DNA of 37,874 nucleotides from an uncultured Lachnospiraceae bacterium (GTDB lineage Bacteria > Bacillota > Clostridia > Lachnospirales > Lachnospiraceae): the NCBI GenBank assembly GCA_947175035.1, contig CAMWLG010000001.1:90982-128855 (forward strand), written 5' to 3'. The first letter of the stretch is position 1. Each line of letters begins with the position of its first letter. Shown here in pieces: positions 15,635 through 24,261 of the stretch. The position numbers were made by a program, and so were the translations under genes. The notes beneath the pieces are model-generated. The model was not told the origin of the DNA and made no database searches. It worked only from the letters and a program-made list of their open reading frames with translations.

Positions 15635-18205
15635 ATGAATAAGATGAAAAAGTACAAGGTGGCGGAAGTGCTCTCTTTCCTGCTGCCGGTAGTGAGTATG
15701 CTTGTGGTATTTGCCATCAAGGGAATCTATCCCTTTGGCGGGAGAAGCTTTCTGAGCACGGATTTATATCACCAGTACATGCCCTTTTTTAGTGAATTTG
15801 TGAGGGCGGTGAAATCAGGACAGGGCCTTTCCTATACTTGGAACGTGGGAATCGGGTCTAATTTCCTGGCATTATATGTGTACTATCTGGCAAGCCCCGC
15901 TCACTGGCTGGGTCTGCTTGTCCCCGAGGCACATATCATGGAATTTCTTACTTATCTGGTGGTTGTCAAGATCGGTTTGTGCGGGTTGACCGCGTTCCTG
16001 TATCTGAGAAACCGGGGCAGAGTGAGAGCTGGGGAGCTATCCGGCGAGAGCTTCAGCGGGACAGAAGAGTTTGGGCAAAGTGATTATATGGCGCTATTTT
16101 TCTCGTTGGCTTACGCGCTCTCGGGATTTCTTGCGGCATATAATTGGAATATTATGTGGCTGGACTGCGTGATTTTGCTCCCCGTGATCATGTTGGGATT
16201 GGAGCGTCTTGTCAGGGAGGGAAAGCCCGGATTATATTGCGTGGCACTGGGATTGTCCATTTTCACTAATTTTTACATCTCCATCATGATTTGTATTTTT
16301 CTGGTGTTGTATTTTATTTTCTTGTATTGCACACAGCCCCATCCCGTCCCTAAGAGTGTGACGGGGAGAAAGCGGGTTATGGCGCATTTAAAGCCCTGCG
16401 GACAGTTCGCGTTGTATTCGCTTCTGGCAGCAGGTATGGCGGCGATGCTCCTGATTCCGGAGGTCTGTGCTATCATAGAGACGGATTTTGGCGACATTGA
16501 CTTTCCGAACAAGGTAGAGAGTTATTTCTCCGTACTGGATATGCTGGCGAGACATTGTGTGGCTGTGTCAGTGGAGAAGGGGCTGGATCATTGGCCCAAT
16601 ATCTATTGCGGCGCGGCGGTATTTCTCTTTGTGCCGCTCTATGCCCTTGACTCCAAGCTGCCCGCGCGCAGACGCTTTGGAATGCTGGCACTGGCGGGCA
16701 TCATACTTCTCGGGTTTAGTACCAATGTGCTGAATTTTATCTGGCATGGTTTGAATTATCCGGATTCCCTTCCTGCCAGACAGTCGTTTATCTATATTCT
16801 GCTGGTGCTGAGCATGTGTTATGACGCCGCCTGTGATATCAGGCTGCGGGAGAAAGCGCAGAGGGAGCGTATTATCCATGTTTATCTCGGGGCTGTGGTG
16901 GCGCTGCTTGCGGTGGAGAAGCTGGCGGAGCATGAGGATTTGCTGCTTGGCGTGGAGTGGCTGACATTGTTGTTTGTGACAATTTATGCATCCGCGCTGC
17001 ATCTGGCATATACACATGAGAAGAAGAGGTGGAGAACCTGGCTGGGAGTTGTCGCACTGGTGGCAATGGTCGCCGAGACGGGTATTAACACTTTCGCCAC
17101 CAGCGTCAGCAATGTGAGCAGGGATTCTTATCTGGAGCATCAGGAGGATTACAAGGTGCTGTGGGCGCGGACGAGAGAGCGGGAGGATGGGTTTATCCGC
17201 CTGGAAAAATTTACCCGAAAGACTAAAAATGACGGGACGCTTGCCGGGTATCCCACCGCATCTGTTTTCTCATCCACAATGAACTCCGCAGTAATGGATT
17301 TATATGAGCGTCTTGGAATGCGCCACAGTAAGGTTTATTACGGGTATGACGGAGCTACGGCATTTACGGGGGCGCTGTTGAACGTGAAATATCTGTTTGG
17401 GGAATCGGAGGAGTATGAGAACAGTATCTATCGCCTCTGCGACAGTTCCGGCGATATCAGTCTGTATCAGGCGGAATGCGCACTGCCCTTCGGCTATGTC
17501 GCGCCCACGGGGTATGACCTGCCGGATGGGTTTGCGAACAGCGGTCTGCGTCTGCAGAATCAAATGGTACATGATTTAGGGATAGAGGGACAGCTTTTTG
17601 TCAAGTGCGAGCGGGAGAATTCTGGGGATAATGTGATATTTCGCGCTCCGGGAAACGGTATTTACTACGGGATGCTCACAGCCTCCGGCACCAAGAAGGT
17701 TAAGATTCTCGGGGGCAGCCCTTATGAACAGAGCTATAATGATTTAAAGAAGGGCTCTATCCTGTATATAGGGTATCTGGACGCGGGGGAGCGGGCCACG
17801 CTCAGCAATGACGACGAGGATGATACCAGCAAGAAGATTGAGGCAGATATCTATCGTCTGGACGAGGGAGTCCTGTGGTCAGCGTTGGCAAGGCTTTCCG
17901 AGAATTCCCTGGAGCAGGTGGAATATGACAGCACACATCTCTCCGGTCATCTGGGGCTGGAGGAGGCAGGAAGGCTGATTCTTTCGGTTCCCTATGAGAA
18001 GGGATGGCGGGTGAGCGTCAATGGCGAGGTGGTGGAGACAGCGCGTTTCGGCGGCACTTTCATTGCTCTTGACTTAGAACCTGGGGAATATGAGCTGAGT
18101 ATGAGCTATGTGCCCTATGGGTCGCAGGCGGGAATCGCGGTCAGCGTGGTGAGTATCCTGCTTTTTGGCATATTGATTTGGAAAAGAAGAGCAAAAAAGA
18201 ATTAA
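15635..18205 (+). CDS. YfhO-family multi-spanning membrane protein
   Basis: The start ATG 15635 follows GGTGGGAG (15622-15629). The 856-residue protein has about a dozen membrane helices, starting with SFLLPVVSMLVVFAIKGIYPF, then the family segment FGGRSFLSTDLYHQYMPFFSEFV with an aspartate on the outer face, as in GT-C glycosyltransferases. A large extracytoplasmic domain of beta-strands spans about residues 500-825, and a last helix with a Lys/Arg tail (IWKRRAKKN) closes it. YfhO proteins in Gram-positive bacteria act in glycosylation of lipoteichoic acid or other envelope glycopolymers using lipid-linked sugars. The gene is preceded by its own promoter and followed by the lipoprotein with the masked ribosome site. 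Confidence 0.9.
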   Translation: MNKMKKYKVAEVLSFLLPVVSMLVVFAIKGIYPFGGRSFLSTDLYHQYMPFFSEFVRAVKSGQGLSYTWNVGIGSNFLALYVYYLASPAHWLGLLVPEAHIMEFLTYLVVVKIGLCGLTAFLYLRNRGRVRAGELSGESFSGTEEFGQSDYMALFFSLAYALSGFLAAYNWNIMWLDCVILLPVIMLGLERLVREGKPGLYCVALGLSIFTNFYISIMICIFLVLYFIFLYCTQPHPVPKSVTGRKRVMAHLKPCGQFALYSLLAAGMAAMLLIPEVCAIIETDFGDIDFPNKVESYFSVLDMLARHCVAVSVEKGLDHWPNIYCGAAVFLFVPLYALDSKLPARRRFGMLALAGIILLGFSTNVLNFIWHGLNYPDSLPARQSFIYILLVLSMCYDAACDIRLREKAQRERIIHVYLGAVVALLAVEKLAEHEDLLLGVEWLTLLFVTIYASALHLAYTHEKKRWRTWLGVVALVAMVAETGINTFATSVSNVSRDSYLEHQEDYKVLWARTREREDGFIRLEKFTRKTKNDGTLAGYPTASVFSSTMNSAVMDLYERLGMRHSKVYYGYDGATAFTGALLNVKYLFGESEEYENSIYRLCDSSGDISLYQAECALPFGYVAPTGYDLPDGFANSGLRLQNQMVHDLGIEGQLFVKCERENSGDNVIFRAPGNGIYYGMLTASGTKKVKILGGSPYEQSYNDLKKGSILYIGYLDAGERATLSNDDEDDTSKKIEADIYRLDEGVLWSALARLSENSLEQVEYDSTHLSGHLGLEEAGRLILSVPYEKGWRVSVNGEVVETARFGGTFIALDLEPGEYELSMSYVPYGSQAGIAVSVVSILLFGILIWKRRAKKN

Positions 18206-18230
18206 GGGAAGTTTAATGGACTGGAAATAT

Positions 18231-18277
18231 GATACCTTCTTATCAAAGAGAACGATATTTGATAAGGAGGTATTTTT
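18231..18277 (+). promoter_or_regulatory. Hairpin burying the ribosome site, with T-tract
   Basis: TACCTTCTTATCAAA (18233-18247) pairs along its whole length with TTTGATAAGGAGGTA (18258-18272), with one T-G wobble and two more weak outer pairs. The loop is ten bases. The entire AAGGAGG (18264-18270) of the next gene is in the stem, and five T residues follow. The structure can act as a terminator for the YfhO-like gene and as a switch on translation of the lipoprotein. Confidence 0.75.
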
Positions 18278-18670
18278 ATGAGAAAGACGGATATTGGTTT
18301 TATTGCTATGACGTTGGCTCTGATCTGCATCATTGTTTTTTGCGCGGGATGTACCGTGAGGGGGCAGGAGAATTGGCAGAATCTGGAAAAAGAGCGCTGG
18401 TACAAGGAGAGGGAGGCAAAGCTTCTCTCCGACACGAGGGAATTCCTGTCAGGGCGGGGGTTTTACAACAGCGGGGTCACTCTGAACCGTGTGGTGGACG
18501 AGGACGGCAGCCGTGCCTACACTTTCACCGTCCACCACACTCAAATCGACCGCATGACAGAGCAGGAGCGGGCAGGACTCAAGACTCAGCTGGATATTCT
18601 CACGGAGGATTTCTGCGGAATTACCCCCGAGGAAACCTGCACCTTTCAATTCGTTTTTTTGAATGTATGA
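18278..18670 (+). CDS. Small putative lipoprotein
   Basis: The 130-residue protein starts MRKTDIGFIAMTLALICIIVFCAGC, a clear lipoprotein signal with cysteine at residue 25. The mature part is charged, with a helical start (WQNLEKERWYKEREAKLL) and a mixed strand region containing NSGVTLNRVVDEDGSRAYTFTVHH. I do not recognise the family, although the layout resembles small exported beta-sheet proteins. The ATG lies seven bases after AAGGAGG, which is held in the hairpin at 18231-18274. It follows the YfhO-like gene by 72 bases and may be read from the same transcript. Confidence 0.75.
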   Translation: MRKTDIGFIAMTLALICIIVFCAGCTVRGQENWQNLEKERWYKEREAKLLSDTREFLSGRGFYNSGVTLNRVVDEDGSRAYTFTVHHTQIDRMTEQERAGLKTQLDILTEDFCGITPEETCTFQFVFLNV

Positions 18671-18692
18671 TTTTTTAAAAATAAAGATTTAC

Positions 18693-18721
18693 ATGACATT
18701 TGCACGAAATAGGGGTATACT
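18693..18721 (+). promoter_or_regulatory. Promoter of the DUF1653-nucleotidase-sfsA/mutY-GT2 operon
   Basis: ATGACA (18693-18698) and TATACT (18716-18721) are separated by 17 bases. The -35 box is inside the left arm of a perfect 13-bp inverted repeat, ATGACATTTGCAC (18693-18705), whose partner (18756-18768) covers the start codon at 18762. Confidence 0.65.
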
Positions 18722-18761
18722 CTTTAGTAAATAGAAAAGTGCGTTGAAAGGAGTTGTGCAA

Positions 18762-19325
18762 ATGTCATTTTTTCCCAGACCCCATGAAATCTATAAACAC
18801 TTTAAGGGGGATCTATACCAGATCACCGCGGTAGCGCAGCACACGGAGACAGGTGAACAGCTTGTGGTGTACCAAGCGTTATACGGAGATTTTAAGACCT
18901 ATGCCAGACCGCTGGATATGTTTCTTAGCGAGGTGGACAGGGAGAAGTACCCTGATGCGGCACAAAAGTTTCGCTTTGAACTTCAAAGTGACAACCCGGA
19001 GAGACAGAAAGAGCGGGAGCTTGCTACACAAAAGCGGGAAGTGCCTGGGACAGAGGATAAGGACAAAGCGGGCATGACGGATGTAGAAGAGGCGGAACAG
19101 TTGAATCTGGATCCGCAGGTCTTGGAGTTTTTGGATGCAGACTCTTATGAACAACGGCTGAATATTCTGGCAGGCTTGCATCATCGTATCACGGACGATA
19201 TGATCACCACCATGGCTGTGGCTTGCGATATTGAGGTGCCCGACGGGGAGACAGAGATGAGATACGCCTCCCTCAAGTCCTGTCTGCTGACGTTGGAGAA
19301 GTATGAGTGTAATCGGCTTCGCTAA
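18762..19325 (+). CDS. DUF1653-domain protein with C-terminal helical region
   Basis: The start ATG 18762 has AAAGGAG (18747-18753) eight bases upstream. Residues 5-70 match the DUF1653 pattern: RPHEIYKHFKGDLYQITAVAQHTETGEQLVVYQALYGD followed by RPLDMFLSEVD, a small SH3-like barrel of unknown role. A charged linker (about 75-115) leads to a C-terminal helical segment (VLEFLDADSYEQRLNILAGLHHRITDDMI and a Leu-rich end). The function is unknown. It is the first gene of an operon whose next cistron begins 90 bases downstream with no terminator. The inverted repeat at promoter and start codon suggests tight control. Confidence 0.8.
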   Translation: MSFFPRPHEIYKHFKGDLYQITAVAQHTETGEQLVVYQALYGDFKTYARPLDMFLSEVDREKYPDAAQKFRFELQSDNPERQKERELATQKREVPGTEDKDKAGMTDVEEAEQLNLDPQVLEFLDADSYEQRLNILAGLHHRITDDMITTMAVACDIEVPDGETEMRYASLKSCLLTLEKYECNRLR

Positions 19326-19414
19326 TTCAATCTCCACTGTTTGACGAGCCGGTCGATCCGCACCCCTTAGAGTCAGTGTCCTGACAATTGGATGATGCAG
19401 AGAGGAGTGGTTTG

Positions 19415-20383
19415 ATGACTCATTCAGAGGCTTGTGTAAAACAGAATAAGATGGTGATTGGAATTTCTGCGAGGGCGCTTTTTGACCTGACCAAGGAACA
19501 TGAGATTTACGAGAAGCAGGGGGTGGAAGCGTATTGCCGCTATCAAATCGAGCATGAGCAGGAGGCGCTGAAGCCCGGGCCGGGATTTGGGCTGATCCGT
19601 TCGCTGCTCGCGCTGAATCGCCGGAGTGGGGAGGAGTTGGTGGAGGTCATAATTATGTCCCACAACAGCCCAGACACTTCTCTTAGAGTGTTCAACACGA
19701 TCCGGCACTATAGGCTGCCCATTATCAGGGCGGTGCTTGTCAGCGGCGCATCGCTGGCGCCTTATCTGGAAGCTTTTCACACGGATTTATATCTGTCCGC
19801 CTGCGAGGAGGATGTGCAGTATGCCATAGACAGCAACATTGCGGCAGGGATTATCTGTACGGAGCAGGGGGGAAGTTTTCAGACAGATTTGACTGGGGAA
19901 CCGGCCCAGATACGCATTGCCTTTGACGGGGACGCCGTGCTTTTTACGGATGAGTCAGAGCGGATTTTCAGGGCGAGGGGGCTTCATGCCTTCGAGGAAA
20001 ACGAGGAACGGAACGCGAGAAATCCTTTGGCGGAGGGCCCTTTTGCCAATTTCTTAAGAAAGTTGTCGGATCTTCAGAGATTGTTGGAGACAGAGGGGGA
20101 GGCGTGTCCGATTCGCACGGCGCTTGTGACGTCCAGAAGTGCCCCTGCCCACGAGCGGGTGATTCGAACCCTGCGCTCGTGGAATGTGAGGGTGGACGAG
20201 GCGTTTTTTCTGGGTGGATTGGAGAAAAAGGCTGTGTTGGCGGCTTTTGGAGCCCAGATTTTTTTTGACGACCAGTCGGTTCATACCCTGAGCGCGGCGC
20301 AGGCGGTTCCGGCGGCCAGAGTACCCTATCGCAAGACTGAGGGGAGTTATTCTGATGAGATATCGGAAGATTGTGCAAGCTGA
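19415..20383 (+). CDS. Cytosolic 5'-nucleotidase family protein
   Basis: The start ATG 19415 follows AGAGGAG (19401-19407). The 322-residue protein resembles the NT5C1-type 5'-nucleotidase family: VIGISARALFDLTKEHEIYEKQGVEAY at the start, VEVIIMSHNSPDTSLRVFNTI with the conserved NSP, and IRIAFDGDAVLFTDESERIF as the HAD-like DxD segment, with GPFANFLRKL and LVTSRSAPAHERVIRTLR after it. Family members dephosphorylate AMP or IMP. The bacterial role is not established. The last 29 bases overlap the start of the SfsA-MutY gene, so translation of the two is probably coupled. Confidence 0.85.
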   Translation: MTHSEACVKQNKMVIGISARALFDLTKEHEIYEKQGVEAYCRYQIEHEQEALKPGPGFGLIRSLLALNRRSGEELVEVIIMSHNSPDTSLRVFNTIRHYRLPIIRAVLVSGASLAPYLEAFHTDLYLSACEEDVQYAIDSNIAAGIICTEQGGSFQTDLTGEPAQIRIAFDGDAVLFTDESERIFRARGLHAFEENEERNARNPLAEGPFANFLRKLSDLQRLLETEGEACPIRTALVTSRSAPAHERVIRTLRSWNVRVDEAFFLGGLEKKAVLAAFGAQIFFDDQSVHTLSAAQAVPAARVPYRKTEGSYSDEISEDCAS

Positions 20384-22193
20384 ATTTATAGAGCGGAAGA
20401 ACCGCTTTGTTGCATTGGTGAAACTCGATGGGGAAATCATCAAGGTGCATGTGAAGAACACTGGCAGGTGTCGGGAGCTTTTTTTGCCAGGGATCAGGGT
20501 ATGGCTGGAAAAAAGCGATAAGGCGGAGCGCGCCACGGCATATGATCTGGTGGCGGTGGAAAAGGAAAACAGGGTGATCAACGTGGATTCCCAGGCTCCG
20601 AACAAGGTTGTGGGAGAGTGGCTTCTCAAAAAGGAACTCTTCCCCGACCTTGTTTCCGTGCGTCCGGAGACGGTTTACGGACAATCCCGGTTTGATTTCT
20701 ACGTGGAGACTAGGACAGAGCGGGTTTTTATAGAGGTGAAGGGAGTCACGCTGGAGGAGGACGGGGTGGTCCGTTTTCCTGACGCGCCTTCAGAGCGGGC
20801 GGTAAAGCATTTGGAGGAGCTGATTCAAGCCAGACGTGAGGGATACAGAACATGTGTTATTTTTGTAATCCAAATGAAGGGGGCAAAGTACCTTCTGCCC
20901 AATTGGGATACCCACAAGGCATTCGCGGAGGGGCTGGCAGCGGCGAGAGCGGCGGGCGTGGAGCTGTATGCCTATGATTGTGAGGTGACAGAAAACAGTC
21001 TGGAGATACGGGAGAGGGTGCCGGTGTTTGTCAGTCAGGAGGAGGCGGAGGCAAATTTAGAAAATCCTTTAGAAAATGCTAATAAAAAATTAAGAATAGG
21101 AGACCTTTTTAGTATTCCACAATTGCTCCTGAACTGGTATGATAGGAACAGGCGTACCCTGCCCTGGCGGGAGGAACCCACTGCATACAGGGTGTGGGTG
21201 TCAGAGATCATGCTGCAGCAGACCCGCGTGGAGGCTGTGAAGCCCTATTATGAACGGTTTATGAAAAGGCTTCCGGATGTGGCGGATTTGGCTTTGGTGC
21301 CGGAGGAGACGCTATTAAAGCTGTGGGAAGGCTTGGGATACTATAACCGCGCGCGTAATCTCAAAAGGGCGGCTGTTCAGATCATGGACAACTACAATGG
21401 GAAGATTCCGGCGGATTATGAGGCTCTTATGGCTCTGCCCGGCATAGGCAGCTATACGGCGGGGGCAATCGCCTCCATCGCTTATGGAATCCGAAGGCCC
21501 GCCGTGGACGGGAATGTGTTGCGCGTGCTTTCACGCATCAGGAGAGATGAGCGGCTGATTTCGGATGATAAAGTAAAAAAGGCGGTGGAGCAGGAGTTGT
21601 TGGAGGTCATGCCCCAGGACAGGCCTGGGGACTTTAATCAGGCACTTATGGAAATCGGCGCCTGTGTCTGTGTGCCGAATGGCGCTCCCCACTGTGAGGA
21701 ATGTCCCTTTGCCCTACTGTGTATGGCGAGGTGGGACGGGGTGACGGCGGAATATCCCAGAAAAGCGGCACAGAGGAAGCGCGGTATTGAGGAGAAAACC
21801 ATCCTTGTGATCAGGGATGGGGAGCGCACGGCGATTCGCAGGAGAGGGGATAAAGGACTTCTCTCGGGTATGTATGAATTCCCAACAATGGAGGGGCTGC
21901 ACACGGCGGAGGAGGTTGCGGATTATCTCGTGGAGAATGGCTTGAGAGCTTTACGTATCCAACCATTGGGGGAGGCAAAGCATATTTTCACACATAGAGA
22001 GTGGCACATGAGAGGCTACATGGTGCGTGTGGACGAGCTTGAGGCCGCGGCGCCCTGTGAGGGGACGGCGGATTGGATTTATATCCAGCCGGAGGAGACC
22101 AGGGATAAATATCCCATTCCGGCGGCTTTTGCAGCTTACACCCAAATACTTAGCATGAAGCTGGGAAAAGAAAGTTTTGAGGAGGAGCAGTGA
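20355..22193 (+). CDS. SfsA-MutY fusion: SfsA nuclease-like domain plus adenine glycosylase
   Basis: One uninterrupted 612-residue frame holds two complete proteins. Residues 1-226 are SfsA, with VKNTGRCRELFLPG, the PD-(D/E)xK-type residues Asp114, Glu127 and Lys129 (FDFYVE; IEVKG), and FPDAPSERAVKHL. After an acidic, AT-rich linker (about 227-252), residues 253-602 are MutY, the glycosylase that removes adenine opposite 8-oxoguanine: catalytic Glu283 in SEIMLQQT, helix-hairpin-helix LPGIGSYTAGAI (361-372), Asp385 in VDGNVLR, iron-sulfur cysteines 439, 447, 450 and 456 with seven rather than six residues in the first gap, and a NUDIX-like C-terminus (LLSGMYEFPTMEG). The ATG has GAGGGGAG upstream. 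An AGGAG (21098-21102) at the junction leaves room for a separate MutY product, without an ATG. Confidence 0.92.
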   Translation: MRYRKIVQAEFIERKNRFVALVKLDGEIIKVHVKNTGRCRELFLPGIRVWLEKSDKAERATAYDLVAVEKENRVINVDSQAPNKVVGEWLLKKELFPDLVSVRPETVYGQSRFDFYVETRTERVFIEVKGVTLEEDGVVRFPDAPSERAVKHLEELIQARREGYRTCVIFVIQMKGAKYLLPNWDTHKAFAEGLAAARAAGVELYAYDCEVTENSLEIRERVPVFVSQEEAEANLENPLENANKKLRIGDLFSIPQLLLNWYDRNRRTLPWREEPTAYRVWVSEIMLQQTRVEAVKPYYERFMKRLPDVADLALVPEETLLKLWEGLGYYNRARNLKRAAVQIMDNYNGKIPADYEALMALPGIGSYTAGAIASIAYGIRRPAVDGNVLRVLSRIRRDERLISDDKVKKAVEQELLEVMPQDRPGDFNQALMEIGACVCVPNGAPHCEECPFALLCMARWDGVTAEYPRKAAQRKRGIEEKTILVIRDGERTAIRRRGDKGLLSGMYEFPTMEGLHTAEEVADYLVENGLRALRIQPLGEAKHIFTHREWHMRGYMVRVDELEAAAPCEGTADWIYIQPEETRDKYPIPAAFAAYTQILSMKLGKESFEEEQ

Positions 22194-23221
22194 TGAAACT
22201 ATTATCTATAGCGATTCCGTGCTATAATTCGGAGAATTATATGAGAAAATGCGTGGAATCACTACTGGTTGGCGGCGAGGATGTGGAGATTTTGATCGTG
22301 GACGACGGATCAACCAAGGACAGGACAGCGGAGATCGCGGATGAGTACGCGGCCAATTATCCGAGCATCGTGAAGGCAATCCACAAGGAGAACGGGGGAC
22401 ACGGTTCCGCAGTGAATGCGGGAATCGCCAATGCCACGGGGTTGTATTTTAAGGTGGTGGACAGTGACGATTGGGTGAAGCAGGAGGCATATCTGCAGAT
22501 TTTGGATAAGCTGAAGGAGTTGATCGGCGGAGATACCATGCTGGACATGCTTGTCAGCAATTTTGTCTACGAGAAGGAGGGGGAGAGGCGCAAGAAGGTA
22601 ATGCATTACAGGCATATTCTCCCGCAGGATGAAATGTTTACCTGGGGGGACTGCCACCATTTCCGTAAGGGGCATTATATTTTGATGCATTCTGTGATCT
22701 TCCGCACCAAGCTGTTGCGGGATTGCGGCATGCAGCTTCCGGAGCATACATTTTATGTAGATAATCTCTATGTGTATGAACCCCTGCCCTATGTGAGAAA
22801 TATATATTATCTGGATGTAAATTTCTATCGCTATTATATTGGAAGGGAAGATCAGTCCGTGAACGAGAGTGTGATGATTGGGCGTATCGACCAGCAATTG
22901 ACGGTGAACCGGCTGATGATCGACTATCTGGCGGAGCACAAATATGAGATTTATAAGAATAAGCGTCTGTATCAGTATATGAGAAATTATCTTGAGATTA
23001 TCATGACGGTGTCTTCGGCGTTGTTGATCCGTTCCGGCACAGAGGAGCATTTGGACATGAAAAAGGCCCTCTGGCAATATCTGAAGGATAAGGACAAAGG
23101 GCTGTATTTTTATATGAGGCATGGCATTATGGGTGGTGCCATGAACCTGCCCGGCAGGGGCGGACGGAAGATTTCCGTGGACGCCTATCTCGTCTGCCAG
23201 AGGATATTCAAGTTTAATTGA
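22193..23221 (+). CDS. Family 2 glycosyltransferase
   Basis: The ATG 22193 overlaps the mutY stop by one base (TGATG) and follows GAGGAGGAG (22179-22187). The 342-residue protein has a GT-A fold: LLSIAIPCYNSENYMRKCVESLL, the VDDGSTKDRT nucleotide-binding aspartates, KENGGHGSAVNAG, and DSDDW as the metal-binding DxD. The C-terminal half is basic and Tyr-rich, with no long membrane segment. It transfers a sugar from a nucleotide sugar to an unknown acceptor, probably a glycolipid or envelope polymer. It ends the operon that starts at 18762; a bidirectional terminator follows. Confidence 0.92.
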   Translation: MKLLSIAIPCYNSENYMRKCVESLLVGGEDVEILIVDDGSTKDRTAEIADEYAANYPSIVKAIHKENGGHGSAVNAGIANATGLYFKVVDSDDWVKQEAYLQILDKLKELIGGDTMLDMLVSNFVYEKEGERRKKVMHYRHILPQDEMFTWGDCHHFRKGHYILMHSVIFRTKLLRDCGMQLPEHTFYVDNLYVYEPLPYVRNIYYLDVNFYRYYIGREDQSVNESVMIGRIDQQLTVNRLMIDYLAEHKYEIYKNKRLYQYMRNYLEIIMTVSSALLIRSGTEEHLDMKKALWQYLKDKDKGLYFYMRHGIMGGAMNLPGRGGRKISVDAYLVCQRIFKFN

Positions 23222-23254
23222 CAGAATGCCTTAGTTAATTGCAAAGCAATTTGC

Positions 23255-23290
23255 AAAGAAGTGTCAAACTTGTTTGACACTTCTTTTGTT
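23255..23290. terminator. Bidirectional terminator between GT2 and PAP2 genes
   Basis: AAAGAAGTGTCAAAC (23255-23269) pairs with GTTTGACACTTCTTT (23272-23286) around a very short loop. T-runs occur on both strands next to the stem, so it can serve the two convergent genes. Confidence 0.85.
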
Positions 23291-23975
23291 AGCGTACAAT
23301 CTGGGGCTTTGCCTTCCTGCGCTGATGCGCGGCGCGCACCGTGAACACCAGGTCAACGCGGTACACTACCACATACATCACGCCTGCCATGGCGAATGCG
23401 GTGAGCACGTCAAAAACAGAGTGCTGTTTGATGAACATTGTGGATAGGATAATGGAAAACGCCAGCAGAAAGGAGCCGATTTGGATTCCTTTTTTTGCGG
23501 AGAGTTTTCTGTTATGTGCAATGGCAAGGTGGGCCGCCAGCGAGTTGTACACATGGATGCTTGGCCATAAATTGGTGGGTGTGTCTGTTTTCCACAGCGA
23601 TGCTACCATTTGGGTAAAGATATTGTCCCTGGGCATGATGCTCAAACGCAGGTGATGACCATTCGGAAAGAGCGTTGACACGATCAGGAAGATGGTCATC
23701 CCAGTAAAGAGGAACACGCAGGTTCTATAGTAATCATTTTTATCTGTGAAAAACATATACAGCACTGTGGCAGACACATAGGCAAACCACAGAAAATAGG
23801 GGATGACGAACACTTCACAGAAGGGTATGTAATCGTCTACCCTCATGTGAATCACTTGGTAGTGCTTCGTCACGGTGTTTTCCAGATAACAGAACCAAGT
23901 CCAATAGATAATGCCATAAATGATTAACGGCATGGCATGGTGATATCTTGTCCATAAATCTTTACACTTTTTCAT
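23289..23975 (-). CDS. PAP2-superfamily membrane phosphatase-like protein
   Basis: The 228-residue protein has about six membrane helices. The PAP2-type catalytic motifs are WPSIHVYNSLAAH (Ser and His of motif 2) and STMFIKQHSVFDVL (His and Asp of motif 3, HxxxD). The arginine motif (KxxxxxxRP) is not clear, as in the inositol-phosphorylceramide/aureobasidin-resistance branch. Such enzymes hydrolyse or transfer phosphate groups on membrane lipids. The start (complement of 23973-23975) is preceded on the minus strand by GGAGG. It is a single gene, convergent with the glycosyltransferase and divergent from rho. Confidence 0.82.
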   Translation of the reverse strand: MKKCKDLWTRYHHAMPLIIYGIIYWTWFCYLENTVTKHYQVIHMRVDDYIPFCEVFVIPYFLWFAYVSATVLYMFFTDKNDYYRTCVFLFTGMTIFLIVSTLFPNGHHLRLSIMPRDNIFTQMVASLWKTDTPTNLWPSIHVYNSLAAHLAIAHNRKLSAKKGIQIGSFLLAFSIILSTMFIKQHSVFDVLTAFAMAGVMYVVVYRVDLVFTVRAAHQRRKAKPQIVR

Positions 23976-24261
23976 AATTTTTCCTCCGTGTCGGATGACC
24001 CAAACACCTTACAGTATAAGACTTATGCAGAAAAATGCAATGTATTTTTGTAATTCTTCAATAATTCTTCAATATTTTTTAAGAAATTTAAGAAATTAGG
24101 GCTTCCTATTTTGGACAACTTGTATTATAATACATTAATAAGGCGACAAGATCGCACTGTCAAGGACACATCCAGGAACTGTCTTCTAGATATAATCCCT
24201 TATGGAACGATTATAAATACGAGGAGAAAATAACAGGTTTAGACCTGATTTGGGAGGATTT

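Noticed and set aside
22310..23122. Minus-strand frame of 270 codons
   Set aside because: It is the shadow of the glycosyltransferase gene, which has DxD motifs and operon context.
24100..24131. Possible rho promoter with TATAAT at 24126
   Set aside because: No -35 box or TGn extension at a suitable distance; kept only as a remark in the rho entry.
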